The notes under the pieces are model-generated. The model was not told where the DNA came from and searched no databases. It worked only from the letters and a program-made list of their open reading frames with translations. Made by a program: the position numbers and the translations under genes. From Dromaius novaehollandiae (Eukaryota; Chordata; Aves; Casuariiformes; Dromaiidae), in contig NC_088102.1 of assembly GCF_036370855.1 (NCBI RefSeq), positions 16,969,001 through 17,033,000 on the forward strand: DNA of 64,000 nt, given 5' to 3'. Shown here piece by piece: positions 24,692-37,300 of this stretch (positions are counted from its first letter, which is position 1; every line of letters starts with the position of its first letter).

Positions 24692-25051
24692 ACCTGGGGA
24701 TATAAATACACCCACACACCCACCCACACACCCACCCACACACCCACCCACACACCCACCCACACACCCACCCACACACCCACCCACACACCCACCCACA
24801 CACCCACCCACACACCCACCCACACACCCACCCACACACCCACCCACACACCCACCCACACACCCACCCACACACCCACCCACACACCCACCCACACACC
24901 CACCCACACACCCACCCACACACCCACCCACACACCCACCCACACACCCACCCACACACCCACCCACACACCCACCCACACACCCACCCACACACCCACC
25001 CACACACCCACCCACACACCCACCCACACACCCACCCACCTGGATATAAAT
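24692..25051. repeat. Perfect 12-bp minisatellite (about 27 copies) with duplicated flanks
   Basis: From about 24708 to 25040 the unit CCCACCCACACA repeats about 27 times with no visible mismatch. The complement, TGTGTGGGTGGG, carries two GGG triplets per unit, so the minus strand has more than 50 G-triplets with short loops. The array is bracketed by near-identical sequence: ACCTGGGGATATAAAT (24692-24707) on the left and ACCTGGATATAAAT (25038-25051) on the right. Every frame is open through it, which yields false Thr/Pro/His and Gly/Cys/Val proteins. It lies between the SNHG10 region and the SYNE3 promoter. Confidence 0.97.
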
Positions 25052-28000
25052 CTCTTTAAACAGAAATAATTATCTTAGTATTAAGAGACAGTCTTATAGT
25101 CTTTCCATATAGAAGTGGTATAAATAAAGCCAATATAATGACTTTCACTACTGCAGATACTTCAGAAAAAACTGCACTAGTGTAGTTAAGTGTACCACAA
25201 CTTTTTCCATGAATTAGCTGTTTGAATGTGATCATTTTCTTTTGCCAGTTTTGAACATCCCTAGTGTACCCTTCCAGGCAGTGAGTGTTTCTTCTTGTGT
25301 TTAGGGAGATAAGAGAAGCTTTCTGAGTGCTTCCACTAGACAGAAAAAGTGCAGAGCTTCTGAGGACCTGCAAAGAAAAATGAGTAGAAGAAATAGTGAC
25401 ACTTGCTTTATTTATGAACGGCACTGGAAGATGGTAGGAAGAAGGAGACCTTTTAAAATAACTGTGCTGTATCGTTAGAGTCTATCATCCGTTTTGTGGA
25501 AGGTAAATGGATGCAAGACATCACTGAAACAAAATCAGAGGTGCGTCTTGCATATTCTTTCTCTGGAAATGTGTGCTCCCTCCACCCTTTTCCACCCTAT
25601 TCTTGTATCAAAGTGGAGGCTTATTTATGCATTTTTCTCTGACAAAAATCTCTTTTAGAGACTCACAGGAATGTCTAAAAGCCCTTTAGAGTTCATTTTG
25701 TCCTTCAATGCATAATTGCCATTGGTACAAATGTAGCCCAATCCATTGGTGTGGTTTTTGTTTTTGTTTTTTTAATACTGGGAGAACTAGAGATGGATTT
25801 AATTAGTGCTGTGGTTCACATGTGATTTGGGCCAGTGCTGCTGCTGAAAAGAAAGCAAACACCAGGATCCAAAAATAGAAAATCTCCTAGAAAAATAAAG
25901 GTTATTAGTATTTATTTACCTCCTGCCTGTATTGCTTTGTTATCAAGAAAAGAATTGTTTGTATGTTGAATATTATTTGGGAATGTTTCTAGTGTGCCGA
26001 AGGACTCAGTACTGTCAAAATGAAAACTGTTCCTTTAGAGCATATGTTCCAATTAATATGGTGTGATTTAAGCAAGTGCTGTTCATCTGAAGAATCCTGA
26101 AATGTCTAGAATGTGATGCAAACAGTCTGTTTTGCTTAAAAATAAATAAATGAAGCAGTTCCTCAGCTGATTTATACTCTCTTACTCTTGAATTCAGTGG
26201 ACTTCTTTTTGTCTGCTGAGCTTGTCTGCTTATTCTTTTTCACTGTGTTAGGCTTTCTTCTATCAATTCCAGAAGCTACAAAGATCTGAGGTTTCTCTAG
26301 TAGTGCCCTGGCCATAGTACTAACAAATTTCCTTTGTTCTTAGTTGCATACTTCAGTTCTAGGAGTGGTATCAGGAGTAGTAAGTCCAGACTGAGATATT
26401 CTACATGATCAAAGTTTCTTTTCTCAGAAGAGTATATGGGTAAAAGGTGCTCAGTTTATAGTTTGTCCCAGTGATACTGACATTAGTGGTTAGAGATTAT
26501 GGCTCTTCATTCCTCATTCACTGAGGAAAGAGTTCTGTAGCAACTCCTACTGAAGTTTTCTGTCCAGCAATGTGCAACTTCTAGTGGCTATAAAAGAAAA
26601 ACCTGAGATGCCCCAATATTGAAACCTCTCATACCAAAGACATGTCACTGGTATGCTGCATACAAATGTTCTTCTCCCAGTAAAAGCTGTTCTTCCTGCC
26701 CCAAAGATTGCCAAATGACTCATTATTTGAATAATTTTACATTGCTGTCCAAGCAAACATAAAGGGAAACATCTTAATATCTTGTAATACTTGTCTGTCA
26801 TCAGTGAGTGTGAATAAATGGGTGTGTTAAACTAATAAGAGAGCAGTTGCCTGCGGCTTCGTAAGTGCTTCTCTACTGTCATAAGTGTTGTGCAGTTCCT
26901 CCTGTAGAGTAAACCATACCAACACCATTATTACTTCTGCCTATCAGTAACACTATTTGGTGCTTTCCACCCAGTCTCTTGGGCATTCTGCCTATCACAG
27001 GAAACATCTGAAAGTGTTATATTTACAAGCAGTTACGGTTTTCCTTAGAGGCTGAGCAAACTGCTTCTAAATATATATATATTCCTTTCTTCCGAGAGAG
27101 AGCTGCTGCTCTTTTCTGAACAGAAGCTCTCCACCCTTCCACTCTGGTTTCAGGCATTGTAACTTCTTTGTTGTTTAGGTGTGGTGTGTGGGCAGCTTTA
27201 TATTGTTTGGATAATGTACTGAGTGCTCATTTGCTTAATGCATACTGTTTGCCTGAATATGTTGGTCTTTATAACTCAGCATGTATGAAGCTGTTTGAAG
27301 TAGTAAAATCTAATCAGAGCCATGAGAGCTTCCACGCTGGGAAACGTCAAAGAGGAGCTGAAGTTCCAAACATGCTTTAGCTACAATGGTGCATTGTTAA
27401 AAACAGCCCCTTGCCTTCAAAAAGCATGCTTGTATTGATTTCTGAGTTACTGAAAAAGTCAAAGTCACTTTTAGGTGGTGGCTTCATAAACTAATCGCTG
27501 CCTCTGTGAAGGCTGCTTACATACTCACTGTGATAACCTAGCCAGTTTTCCCAATGCAAATAAGCAGATAAGATCTTATTTCAATTCTGTATCATTTACC
27601 TGTTCTCAGCACAACCTCATGTAGTCCAGACCTTTTGGCCTGTATCCAGTTCCTCTGACTATTCCAAAGTTCATTAAGAGAGCTCACATTTACCATGGGG
27701 CAAGAGCAGTTGCATTGGCATGGATGATCTAAACTTTACTCCAAGTAAATAGTCTGTCAAAACCACACTAGCAAATAAATCAGACTTCCCAAGTTAGATG
27801 ACAAGCTCATCTGCAAACACTGAGAGAGTACGGTATTCGGATCCCCTCTCAGTGGTGATATAAAAAGTCATAGCTACTCCAAATCTTGTTGCTATAGGAC
27901 CTGTCATGAGTATTCAGAGCCAGCTATAGGAGTACAGGCCTCACTGTTGAACTGACATTTCTGTTTGCTTTTCCCTTATGGGTGAGGGAGGATGATTCTG

Positions 28001-29230
28001 ATCGCTTGGGAGCAATTTAAATATCGAGCTATTCCTGGAAAGGCTGTGCTGGCATGGGGATGGCCGGTAATCTGAATACCTGGCTGTGGGCAGAGGTGAG
28101 CCTGCAAAGGCTGCCCTGGCTGATAGGGCTGGATAATGCTGTTGGTGTGAGCCGGCCCTGCTCCATCCTGCGTTAGAGGAGTGGGACTACGGCGGGGCTG
28201 CTGTCCTCTGCCTCTGACTGACTCCCAGAGCTCACCTGCTTTTCACCTTGGAGCTATATATCTTGAGGGTGCTGGCTGCATTAATGCTGTGTGTGGCTCA
28301 AAGCCTTTATCAGAGCTGGTCAGTTATTCTGCTCCTGTTGTGCAGGTGAACCATTCAAATTCCCAGCAGCAGAGGGCAGTAATAGAAGATTGCCCAAAGA
28401 GTGCATTTTTGTCTGTTATGAAATATTGAAAGCTTCATGTGTTCATTCAGTTCCCCTTATATTATTGTTCAAATATGAAGAAGAATATGAAAAATGAAGA
28501 ACATTTTCTCCTTCACGCTACTTTCATGTGATTACAACTAAACTCTCTGATGGTGCTGTGGTCCACTACCAGATCCTCACAACTCTCTGGCTTCTTTGGT
28601 TACAGAACCTACGCTGTGGTTGGCAAAAAACCACACTTTTCATATTGTTTCTGACTGATTTTCCAGAATAATTTGGGAATACGTGTTAGATTTTTTGCTC
28701 GGATAGGTCACAGAGGAAAGGATCATCTGGATCAAACTTACCGAGTGGCATGACAGAGCAGAAACAGCTTTTGGTTCCTAAGTTTTGCTTCAAAAAGCTT
28801 TAGTTGTTGTAACACTCCGTGCATCTACCGGACTTTCTGTTGGTACCGACTGCAGTGACGTGGGATTATTTCACTTACGTTTCAGCAGTGAGATGCACGC
28901 CGCGATGCTGTTCTCCAGGCGCTCACAAGGAAGATGGTCCCGTTTAAAAACTTGTCTGTACGCTGCACTTGCATGAGCGCGCGGAGGCTGCCTCCACGTA
29001 TAAAGGATGTTCTCAGCTTTGTCACAGATCTCCCGGTGTTTGGCCATTCTCATAGCTCTGAGTCCCAAAACATGGTATTGTGAGAACTTCAGCTTTTTTT
29101 CTAGTACATTTTTAGCTCTTGCTAGAAGTGGCAGAGTGAAGCTTACAAATGTGAAGCCTATATGCTTAGAAAAGACAAGCGGGGAGGGAGGGAAGGCTAA
29201 GCTCCTTTTATTTTTAAATCCATTTTCTAA
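25052..29230. other. Intergenic sequence upstream of SYNE3, nothing recognised
   Basis: AT-rich to intermediate sequence. Open frames are at most about 120 codons and unrecognised. A short AT run lies near 27071-27084. No RNA gene or transposable element was recognised. Towards 28.8 kb the CpG content rises into the SYNE3 island. Confidence 0.45.
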
Positions 29231-29239
29231 TTTTTGAAG

Positions 29240-30215
29240 CTTCACGGAGGGTGTCTTGGAGCAAGGTCCTGCCGGCCACAGCCTCTGCAGGCCTGCCTTG
29301 AAACTCCGCTGGGAGAAGCAGGTGGGGGGGGGGGGGGCGCGCTCATCGTAGGTCCCCCCGACCGTGAGGTCGCCCCGGTTTACGGCAGCCACCAGCGGGG
29401 AGCGCCCACCTTGGTGCCGGTCTCCGCCGCGGCAGGACGCGCGGGCGGCCGCTGCCGCGCGGGGGAGGCAGTGCGGGGCCTGGCGGGCCGCGCTGCCCCG
29501 CCGCCACCCTCCGTCCCCGCCGCCGGGGGTCTCCCTCCCTCCCTGCCTGCCTCTCCCTCCTGCGGGCCGCGCCGCCGGGACCCCTCTGGCGCTGGCTCCG
29601 CCGGCGGCCGCGGCGCGGTTACATAACGCTGCGCCGCGGCGCGGCGGGGAGGGCAGAGGCGGGCGGGCTCTCCGCAGCCCCCAGAGCGCCGGGCGGCCCC
29701 GCCGTGGGCGGGCGGGCGGGCGGGCGAGCGAGCGAGCGCCCGAGCGGGCGGCCCGGGGGGCGGAGCGCCGCGGCCCGTTCCCTGCCCGCGGGGGAGCTCG
29801 GCGGCGGCGGGCCCGGCGCTCTGCGCGGCGGTGAGTGGGGGCGCCGGCCCCGGGCGCTGCCGGCAGCCTCCTGCCGCTGCCTGCGGGGGGGGGGGGGAGA
29901 AGCAGCGGCGCCCCGCGGGCGAGCGGGGCCGCGTACCGGGGCCGGGCGGCGGGGGAGGCTCGGTGACAGCCCGCCCGGTGCCCGGCGGGGCGGAGCGGCC
30001 GCCTGTTGCTCGGCTCCGGGGCTGCGGCTGGGCTCGCTGCGGGCTGCGGGGCGCAGCGAAACGCGGCGGAGGCGCCTCGCCGCGCTCCCGCCCGGCGTCT
30101 CGGGGGGGCCGGGGGGCCGGGGGGCCTCGGGGCGCGGTTGTAGCCGGGTGCGCGGGGCCGAGCGGCGGCGGGGCACGGCTTCCCCTCGCAGAGGGGGCTC
30201 CCCAAAGGGTGCGTG
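29240..30215. promoter_or_regulatory. SYNE3: CpG-island promoter of SYNE3
   Basis: A very GC-rich, CpG-dense block includes a GGGC/GAGC tetranucleotide run (29705-29736), Sp1-like GGGCGG boxes, a pyrimidine CCCT run (about 29530-29556) and G runs of 14 and 13 bases at 29324-29337 and 29885-29897. TTACATAA at 29619-29626 matches the PAR-bZIP/D-box consensus and is the only AT-rich element in the core. No TATA box was seen. A consensus donor on the plus strand lies within it, about 21.7 kb upstream of the nesprin-3 start codon. Confidence 0.7.
29650..29830 (+). other. SYNE3: Probable SYNE3 exon 1 (5' UTR, non-coding)
   Basis: The sequence GCGCGGCG|GTGAGTGGGG gives a near-ideal donor with the exon ending at 29830. 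There is no ATG between about 29640 and 29830, which suits a leader exon. The 5' boundary is approximate because no start signal can be seen. Joining it to the acceptor at 51534 gives a short leader before the nesprin-3 ATG. Additional leader exons inside the long intron cannot be excluded. Confidence 0.55.
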
Positions 30216-31779
30216 CTCCCTGTGTAGCGACAATAACATGTATAACGGCTATAGCTCCTGTAACAATGATACAGCTCCCTAAATATTTTAAGCTAAATGG
30301 GTAAAAACTCTTATTTCAGGTCTTTTTTTTTTTAAAAAAAATCCTGTCTCTAGATGAGCAGCAGCCTGGTAGAAGTGTTCAGCAGTTGCCTTCTGCAACT
30401 TCTGCCAGATCTGGTTGCTCATCGTTATTGTCAAATTTCTCCCGGTTGCAGTCCCCGCTGCCAGAGCTCCAGTGCGGCTTGCGGGATCCTGGTTTCTGTT
30501 CTCCACCCTGTCCTCTCTCCCCTTCACATCCGTTGGATATATCCCAGCTTGGCTCTGGTTCCCCTTCCGAAGGTCTGACCTTGTCTCCCCTGTTTTTTCC
30601 AAACAGTTTGAAGGGGTTGCAGGTTATCTGCAAGGAGAGCCATTAATGCTCATTTTTTAGACTCCACTCAACTTTCATATGTAAACACCCACACCCCAAT
30701 ATGTAGTAAGGTGTTATTTTCCCATATGCTAATTTCTGCCATCTCTTCTGTTCCCAAATGCTTATTTTTATGATCTGCATGAATTTAGGTCTTTGTCCAG
30801 AAAAACCTTATTCTTGCAAATAGCTTGTACTCAAACAGGTGATCACACTGAAATCTGCAGGAATGACTGATGCGTAAAATGATTAATTTTAAAAATAGGG
30901 GTTGTGAGACTGTGCTTTCTTTTGCAAGTTCATTAAGGCAGGATATCTGTCGTTTTCTTTGCCTTAAACCTAAGCCTTTTCATCTTACATCATTAATGAA
31001 AAATAATACCATTAAGCTACTCTTGCTAGCTCTTTGCTTCTGGATGTTGCTTTAAGCCCTTGGCATGGTGCATGCTATTTGAAAACCTTTTCACACAGTG
31101 GTTGTTTTCTAGAAAAGGAATTTAAAAAATGCCACAAAACTTTAAAAGCTGATTGGTTGCTTTTCAAATGTTTTCTGTTTTTTTTTTTCTAAAGTGTCTC
31201 AAAGCTGTGGGCAGTTGAAATGCACATCCACTTGGCACAGTCTCCGCGGTTGCCGAGTGCATGAGCCAGCTGCACCGCAAGGAAACGTAACTCACTGCAG
31301 TCCCGTTGCGACTTTTATTTCAACAAGAGGCAAACTTTTTTAGTGAGTCACGGGAGCATTGTTCTCTGCGAGCTAGCTGTCAGGAAGCAAAGTCTGACAA
31401 AGATGGGCTGTCCATAAAAACAGCTTTCCTCCACCGCCAGTGCTGTTTTCTCGTTCCTCATGGATCACACCTTGAGTCCTCGCAGATTCCCAGCAGAGGC
31501 AGAGTCTGCTGCCTTTCAGGGAGAGGTACTGTAGTGCTCGGCTCTCGTCTTTTACTTTTATTCCTTCTTCTGTTAGTTCTGCCTCTTCAGTCATGTATTT
31601 CACTTCTCCCCCTTTCCCTAATATCCTGGCCAAGACTTTCACCACGCTTTAAAGTCCCTTCCTTTTTGTGCGTGTTTCCTTCATGTGGCCTTCACGTGCT
31701 GTCCTCAGTGAAAAGAGTCTCTACTCTTCCTTTAGTGTGAGCCATTTTCCTGTGCCCCCTCCAGTTCTCTGTGGCTCCT

Positions 31780-31858
31780 ATATAATAATATAATATATAT
31801 ATATTATATAAATTATATATTATATTATTTATATTATATAAATTATATAATATATATT
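31780..31858. repeat. AT-rich, self-complementary low-complexity block
   Basis: About 80 bases composed only of A and T, made of TATA/ATTAT units in an imperfect inverted arrangement, so either strand could fold on itself. It is probably a decayed (TA)n microsatellite. Confidence 0.85.
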
Positions 31859-32570
31859 TTGTAAAAATAGGGCGACAGGAAAACGCAAGTCTAGGATCAG
31901 ATATTTGTCAGTTTTCTCCAGTGGCTTTTTAACCCAATGACTGGATGATACATTCAGATGTGACTGCCTCCATCTGAGAAAAGGAGGAAGGTTTTCTGGG
32001 TAAATTCCCCTAAACTGGCATCTCCCTCAAAGTTTTGAGGAGGACAAATGAAATTGGTTTGATACATTGCATTTTGAACATGGAAACAGAAAATCTTAAT
32101 ATAGTTCAGTGTAAACATTTAATCAACCAAGAGACAGTTCTGCAGGAAATCTGATTTCCTGAGTTCTGCTAGTCCCAAAGCTCTTTGTTTTCACGTTGCT
32201 GCATCCCCAGGGCACAGCTCCTGCTGTCTTTGCTTTGCCAGGCACACGTTTGCGCAAGTACATCAAGTACAAGAAGGGCTGTGATCTCAGTAGTTTCTTT
32301 AGCGGTAATTTATTTTGTCAAAAATTGGCCAACAGTTTCAGATCTTTTTGAAGGTGATAAGCATAATTCCCATAAGAAATGAGGCAAAATCGATCATTAC
32401 TCATCCTAATTCAGAATGATATATTCCTTGATGTGGCTGCAGGGCAAATCCCGGATCGTTTGTAGCAATGACACAATATTGGCTTTTTTAAGCGTTAGGC
32501 CTTGTCTGCAATAAAAGGGGTTTCTTGGACAGCTATGGCCTGTCCTGGAAATTTGTTCTGAGGTAGATAC

Positions 32571-32608
32571 AGTACACTGAGGTACATTGAGTACACTGAG
32601 GTACATGC
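32571..32608. repeat. 19-bp tandem duplication
   Basis: AGTACACTGAGGTACAT occurs twice head to tail in 19-bp units (32571-32589 and 32590-32608), differing only in the last two bases. A local slippage event. Confidence 0.85.
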
Positions 32609-34346
32609 AGGTGCAATGGCATCCTTAGAAAGAGTTCCCTTAAAACTGCATCATACATGTCCACTTAAGGATCATGGGCTAAGTTTGAAACCTAGTGATT
32701 CGGTCATCTGAAATGAAGAAGCCATGTGGTAACAGGAAATATTCTCGAGCTCCAGGGATGTTGACGGAGCGTGTGATTGGCAAAGGAGCTTCTTATTTGG
32801 CACAACTGCATGAAGGCAAAGGTATTTAGTCACCTGAGATCCACAGGAGTAAAAGCCAGGTTCCTAAATACCTCTGTGAGTCCGGCCTAGAGCCTCCATC
32901 TGCCCTGCTGTACAAGTCCGTGGAGTGCTGGCCGTGGATTGCTTTATTACCATGGCACAGCTCTTCAGGGAGCATCTGTCTTATGGTGACGCTCACTGAT
33001 CGTCAGTAGTGTCTCTGCTTTGTCAGGCTTGATTTGACTGCAATTCTTTGAGATTTAAAAATACAGAGCAGGTGTTCATGGCTGCCTTAGTGGTAGACCC
33101 CATACTAGACATCCTTGAATTTCGTAGAAGTTTTGCTCTGAAAGGTAATTCCTTTGGCATATTGGCATATGTACCTAAGAAGGTAGAATTTTCTTATTAA
33201 AATTCTTACATGACCAGCTGCAGTATTGTCAGCATCAACTGAAATGTAATTCTCTTCTTTTATTTGAAAATTTACTGTTCTTTCTTGCTCTCTGGTGTTT
33301 GAATATATAGGGCATAAGCATTTCTCTCCAACCAATATAGTTACAAAGAAACGTCTTTTTAAATAAAAGTGAAGATCCTTACGTAATTACTCTTCTGCAG
33401 ACATGAAGCTTTAAGTAAGTCGTTGCCTTCTACAGGAATTGATGACTCTGCAAGATGCTGAATTGCAGCTGGGTGAAGCGAGGGCACGCAGTAAACGCAC
33501 AGTTTGTTAGGCCTTGCTCTCGGCTTGCCTGATTTGTGGACTTAAAGTGAAGCGAACCATTGCTTGTCAGATTATGTTCCTACATTGCTAATAATTGAAT
33601 CACAGGATGATATTGCCTATATTACAACAAAAATGACTCATGGAGTTTTGAGCTCTGGGGCATTTAATTGCTGCTATCTTAAATGGCCCCACCTCAGTGT
33701 CAAGATAAAGATGCTAAACCTCTTTGATAGGGAAGAGCATTCTCATTGACACTTAGCATAGGCTGGGTTAATAAACAACCTTTGATGGCCTGTTCTTTCT
33801 GAGTGCACAGCTTAATTTATTACTAGGAAAAAATGCAGTGATTTTAAAGGAGATGAGGACTTGTTTGTTTCCCCTGGGATTCTTGCTAACTGGCCCACTT
33901 TCTTTAGCAGAACTGATGCTTCATGTCTCTGTCGCTGCCAGCATCTCTTCTGTATTACAGTTAAAGAGAAGACATGGGCGTGATACGAAGTCCTTCATAT
34001 CATGGGATTTCAAGGGAATTTCCGCTTTGACTTTAGGCTGCGGAATAAGTGGCAATCAGCCCTGGGATCTCACTGAAAGTGAATAGATAATGTAGCATGA
34101 AATAACCTACTGGAAGAAAGTAAACGAGATAACAAGACATAAGGAAGCCATGAGATCATAATTTACCTGGAATTCAGATATCAAGCTGTAGACTGCTTGT
34201 TTGGTTCTGTTTGTGGTTGATCTTTGTTTAATGGTATTAAAAACATGAAGTAATTGTTGTTACAGTTGTGTTACGCAGAAAGTCTGTTCAGTAATACTTG
34301 GGAGCACATGATAAATGCAAGGCCTATGTGGGATAGTTTGTCCTCG

Positions 34347-34385
34347 GGGAGTTAGTCATCTAGTTAGGGAGTTAGTCATATAGTG
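34347..34385. repeat. 20-bp tandem duplication
   Basis: GGGAGTTAGTCATCTAGTTA is followed directly by a second copy with one or two changes. A small recent duplication inside SYNE3 intron 1. Confidence 0.8.
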
Positions 34386-37300
34386 CCTGTCACAAGTGAA
34401 TCCTCGGAATATTTTATTTAGGGCCATGTGCTGCTCCCCCTGTGATTAACAATAAAAAAAAATCCATATATTTATATTATATTTATGTTATATATTTGTA
34501 TTTAGTAGGAGAGCAATGAGACTCACAAAAGCCTCTGGGCTCCCTTGAGCAGTAGATGAATATTACTATATCTGTAGGATAACTGAACAAACTAAGGCAT
34601 GTGATGTTGTGTTGCTTGCCCAGGTGACACAGGAATTCATTGACAGAGTCAGGAACAGCCACAGAAGTCCGACCAGCAGCCCATATCACAGGCCTCCTCT
34701 CCAAGACATCTTCTTTCCAGTACTGAAGAGTAACAGCACCTTGTAATCTCATTGAATGTCATGCCTTGTGGGACTAAATAGCAGAAGATTCAGGAAATTA
34801 TCTTTGCAGTGAGAGATGTTCTTCAAAATGCCTTGAAAATACTTGATTTTTGAGAGCAAGTGTACCTGTGAGTATTGATTGGATCCAGGCTGGAATTCTC
34901 CTGAAGTGTTCACATAGTTTTGCTGAGAAAAAACATAGCAAGACTTTTTTTCGTGACTCCCAAGCAGTGTAGGAGTTGGATGTTGTGGAGCACATGGTCA
35001 TCCTTCTCCTAATGTGTTAGACTGTGATTCAGAAGAGCTGGGTTCTGTGCCACAGGTTTCCTGCATGATGTTGAGTGAGTGCGTATGGTCAGAACTTTAA
35101 AATGTGACTGGTGATGTTGGGTGCTTAATGGATCTTTGAGTCTGGCACCTGTAGTCAGAGGCTGCTTTTGAAAGATAGGCCCTACTTAGAGCAACAGTAT
35201 CTCCACCTGTCATACAGGGATACTGACATCTCATCTCACAGGGGATGCTTGTTGTGTGTGGCACCTGTGTTGTGAGTCACTAGGTTGGAGGGTGTCATGG
35301 GCAAGACAGTAAACAGCCCCTACAGGATCTGGATATTCAGATTTACTTAAGAACCAACGAGGTGAGAGGTTTTTTTTCCCTGTGAGACTATCACACACTG
35401 TTACTCAGTTGGACTGATAAAGCAGCAAGAGCAAATGAAATTGTGGGGGGAAAAAAAGGATGTAAGGATTATTTTTGGCTGTGTTTTCTCTTAGCCTTGC
35501 ATAGCAGTGATATCTGATTTAAACCATTGCATGCTTTTATTGTTTTACTGTTTTAATGAGGCAATTCTAGGGGAAAAACATGTATTATGCCTGAGTGAGG
35601 AGTAGTTTAAGAGATATAATAGCTGGTCTCTGTCCAGACTTCATACCTTGTAGTCAGTATAGCCTGAAAAAGCCCAGGGAAGCTGAAGATGGAAAGTGTG
35701 CAGTCGCTGATGTACCTGCTGTGGTTTCAAGACACTTAGATGGAAAAGCAGGGCCACGTGAGCAAATTTGCCCATGCCATAAAGATTATGTGAGTAAATA
35801 AACTAATCTTTAGAGCTGTCAGTTCTTCCCCAAGCAATACATTTGCTTTAACTTAAATGACTGATTTTTCTGAATGCAGAAGTCTCACTGCATGACTGCT
35901 CTTGAGTCTCTGTGGGAATGCGGTAGTGGTTATATGAATGGCAGGTGACGTGGTTGGCAAACATAGGTAATGTTCCTTGTGCAAGTCAGCAAGAAAGTTC
36001 TGTAGCTGCAGTGGTGAAACACAGCAGGCTCAGCATGGGTCTTGTGTGTAAAGTATGTAACTAATAATGCTAGCTCGGTAAACACCAGAGAAGCTTTCAT
36101 CTTTATTTAGATCTCCAGCTAAAGAGAGTACCCAAGGAAAAATGTTCTTGCTGCTTTGTGTTGTAAGTCAGTAGGAGTCCTGGGAGAAGTCTTGGCTCTG
36201 TGACAATATTGCCATCAGCTTCACCAAAGCCTGGGATTTTCCCTGTGTTCTCACATTACAGGCCTTAAGACTGAATTAGTTGTTCTGTAAGTGAGTACAT
36301 ACTGCTGGTATGAGACACCAATCTACAGGAAAAGATCTTCAACCTTAAAGAAGGGGGAAAAAAATCAAGTATCTTTACTAACTTTAAGTATAAAGGCTTC
36401 AAATCCCTATGTTGTAGAACTTTTCCCTTACCCCTCATGTCCGTGTTCCCTAGTTACTGGTTAATTTTTTTACGGTGCTTTAAATGTAGAATTAATTGCT
36501 TTACCCAGATTTTTTGGCTTTTCAGACCTGGCTCCAGACACAGCTGTGCCCCCTCGGAAGCACTGCAGTTGGAAGGCAGTGCCACTGCAGCCAAACGCTT
36601 GGCCCAGTACTGAAGGTTCTTGTCATAAAAATGGCCCTGTTGTGAAGACACTCAAAATGATAATTCCTTGCCCTGAGAAAAGCTTATGTATTGGTCTAGA
36701 GCTGTTAAGTTAATGATTAGGGAGGTAAAGAACAACGGAGGAAGAGAATGAGGGTAAAGTAACAGGAGGAGTTATTGCAGGGAGTTAAGGGAGCAGGAGC
36801 CCATCACTGGCATTGCCTGGCAGGCTGCCTGCATGCTAGGTTGTGTGATGCTGTCACCTCTGTGCCATCCCTGCCTGTCCACAGCATGGCCAGCTTTCGT
36901 CACCTGTGCATCAGCCCAGACTTTGCTGCCCACATCCCTGTTTCACCTGCAAGCACCTTGTACCTTCTCTAATGCCATGGAAAAGATGTATAAGCATCTT
37001 CTGTCTGTTTGGAAAAACAGCTCTTCTTCAGATGCTTCCTTTAGAAGCTTGTTTGCTTGTTCAGCTCTTGGCTATTGTGAGAATCCTCATTATGGAGTAG
37101 GGCTGTCACCAGCTTTCTGGTCTGCAGAGTGCAGTAGCATTTGCTCTGTAATGAAAGAGCTGAAGGTGTTTTAAAAGCCATTTTTGTAAATAAATACATG
37201 GACACATTTAATCCCAATGCTTTAAATGTCACAATCCTTTTTTTTCCTAAAGCCCTTCCAGCGTTGAGTAGTTGTAGCTGGTGCTGAGGAGTTTACCTGA

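Noticed and set aside
24566-25069. Several 113-157-codon frames of Pro/Thr/His or Gly/Cys/Val repeats
   Set aside because: They are translations of the 12-bp minisatellite; a repeat of length divisible by three without stops is open in every frame. No independent coding signal exists.
29619-30304. Several 150-200-codon frames in the second CpG island
   Set aside because: Overlapping frames on both strands, low-complexity Gly/Arg/Pro/Ala, explained by base composition; the leader exon lacks an ATG.
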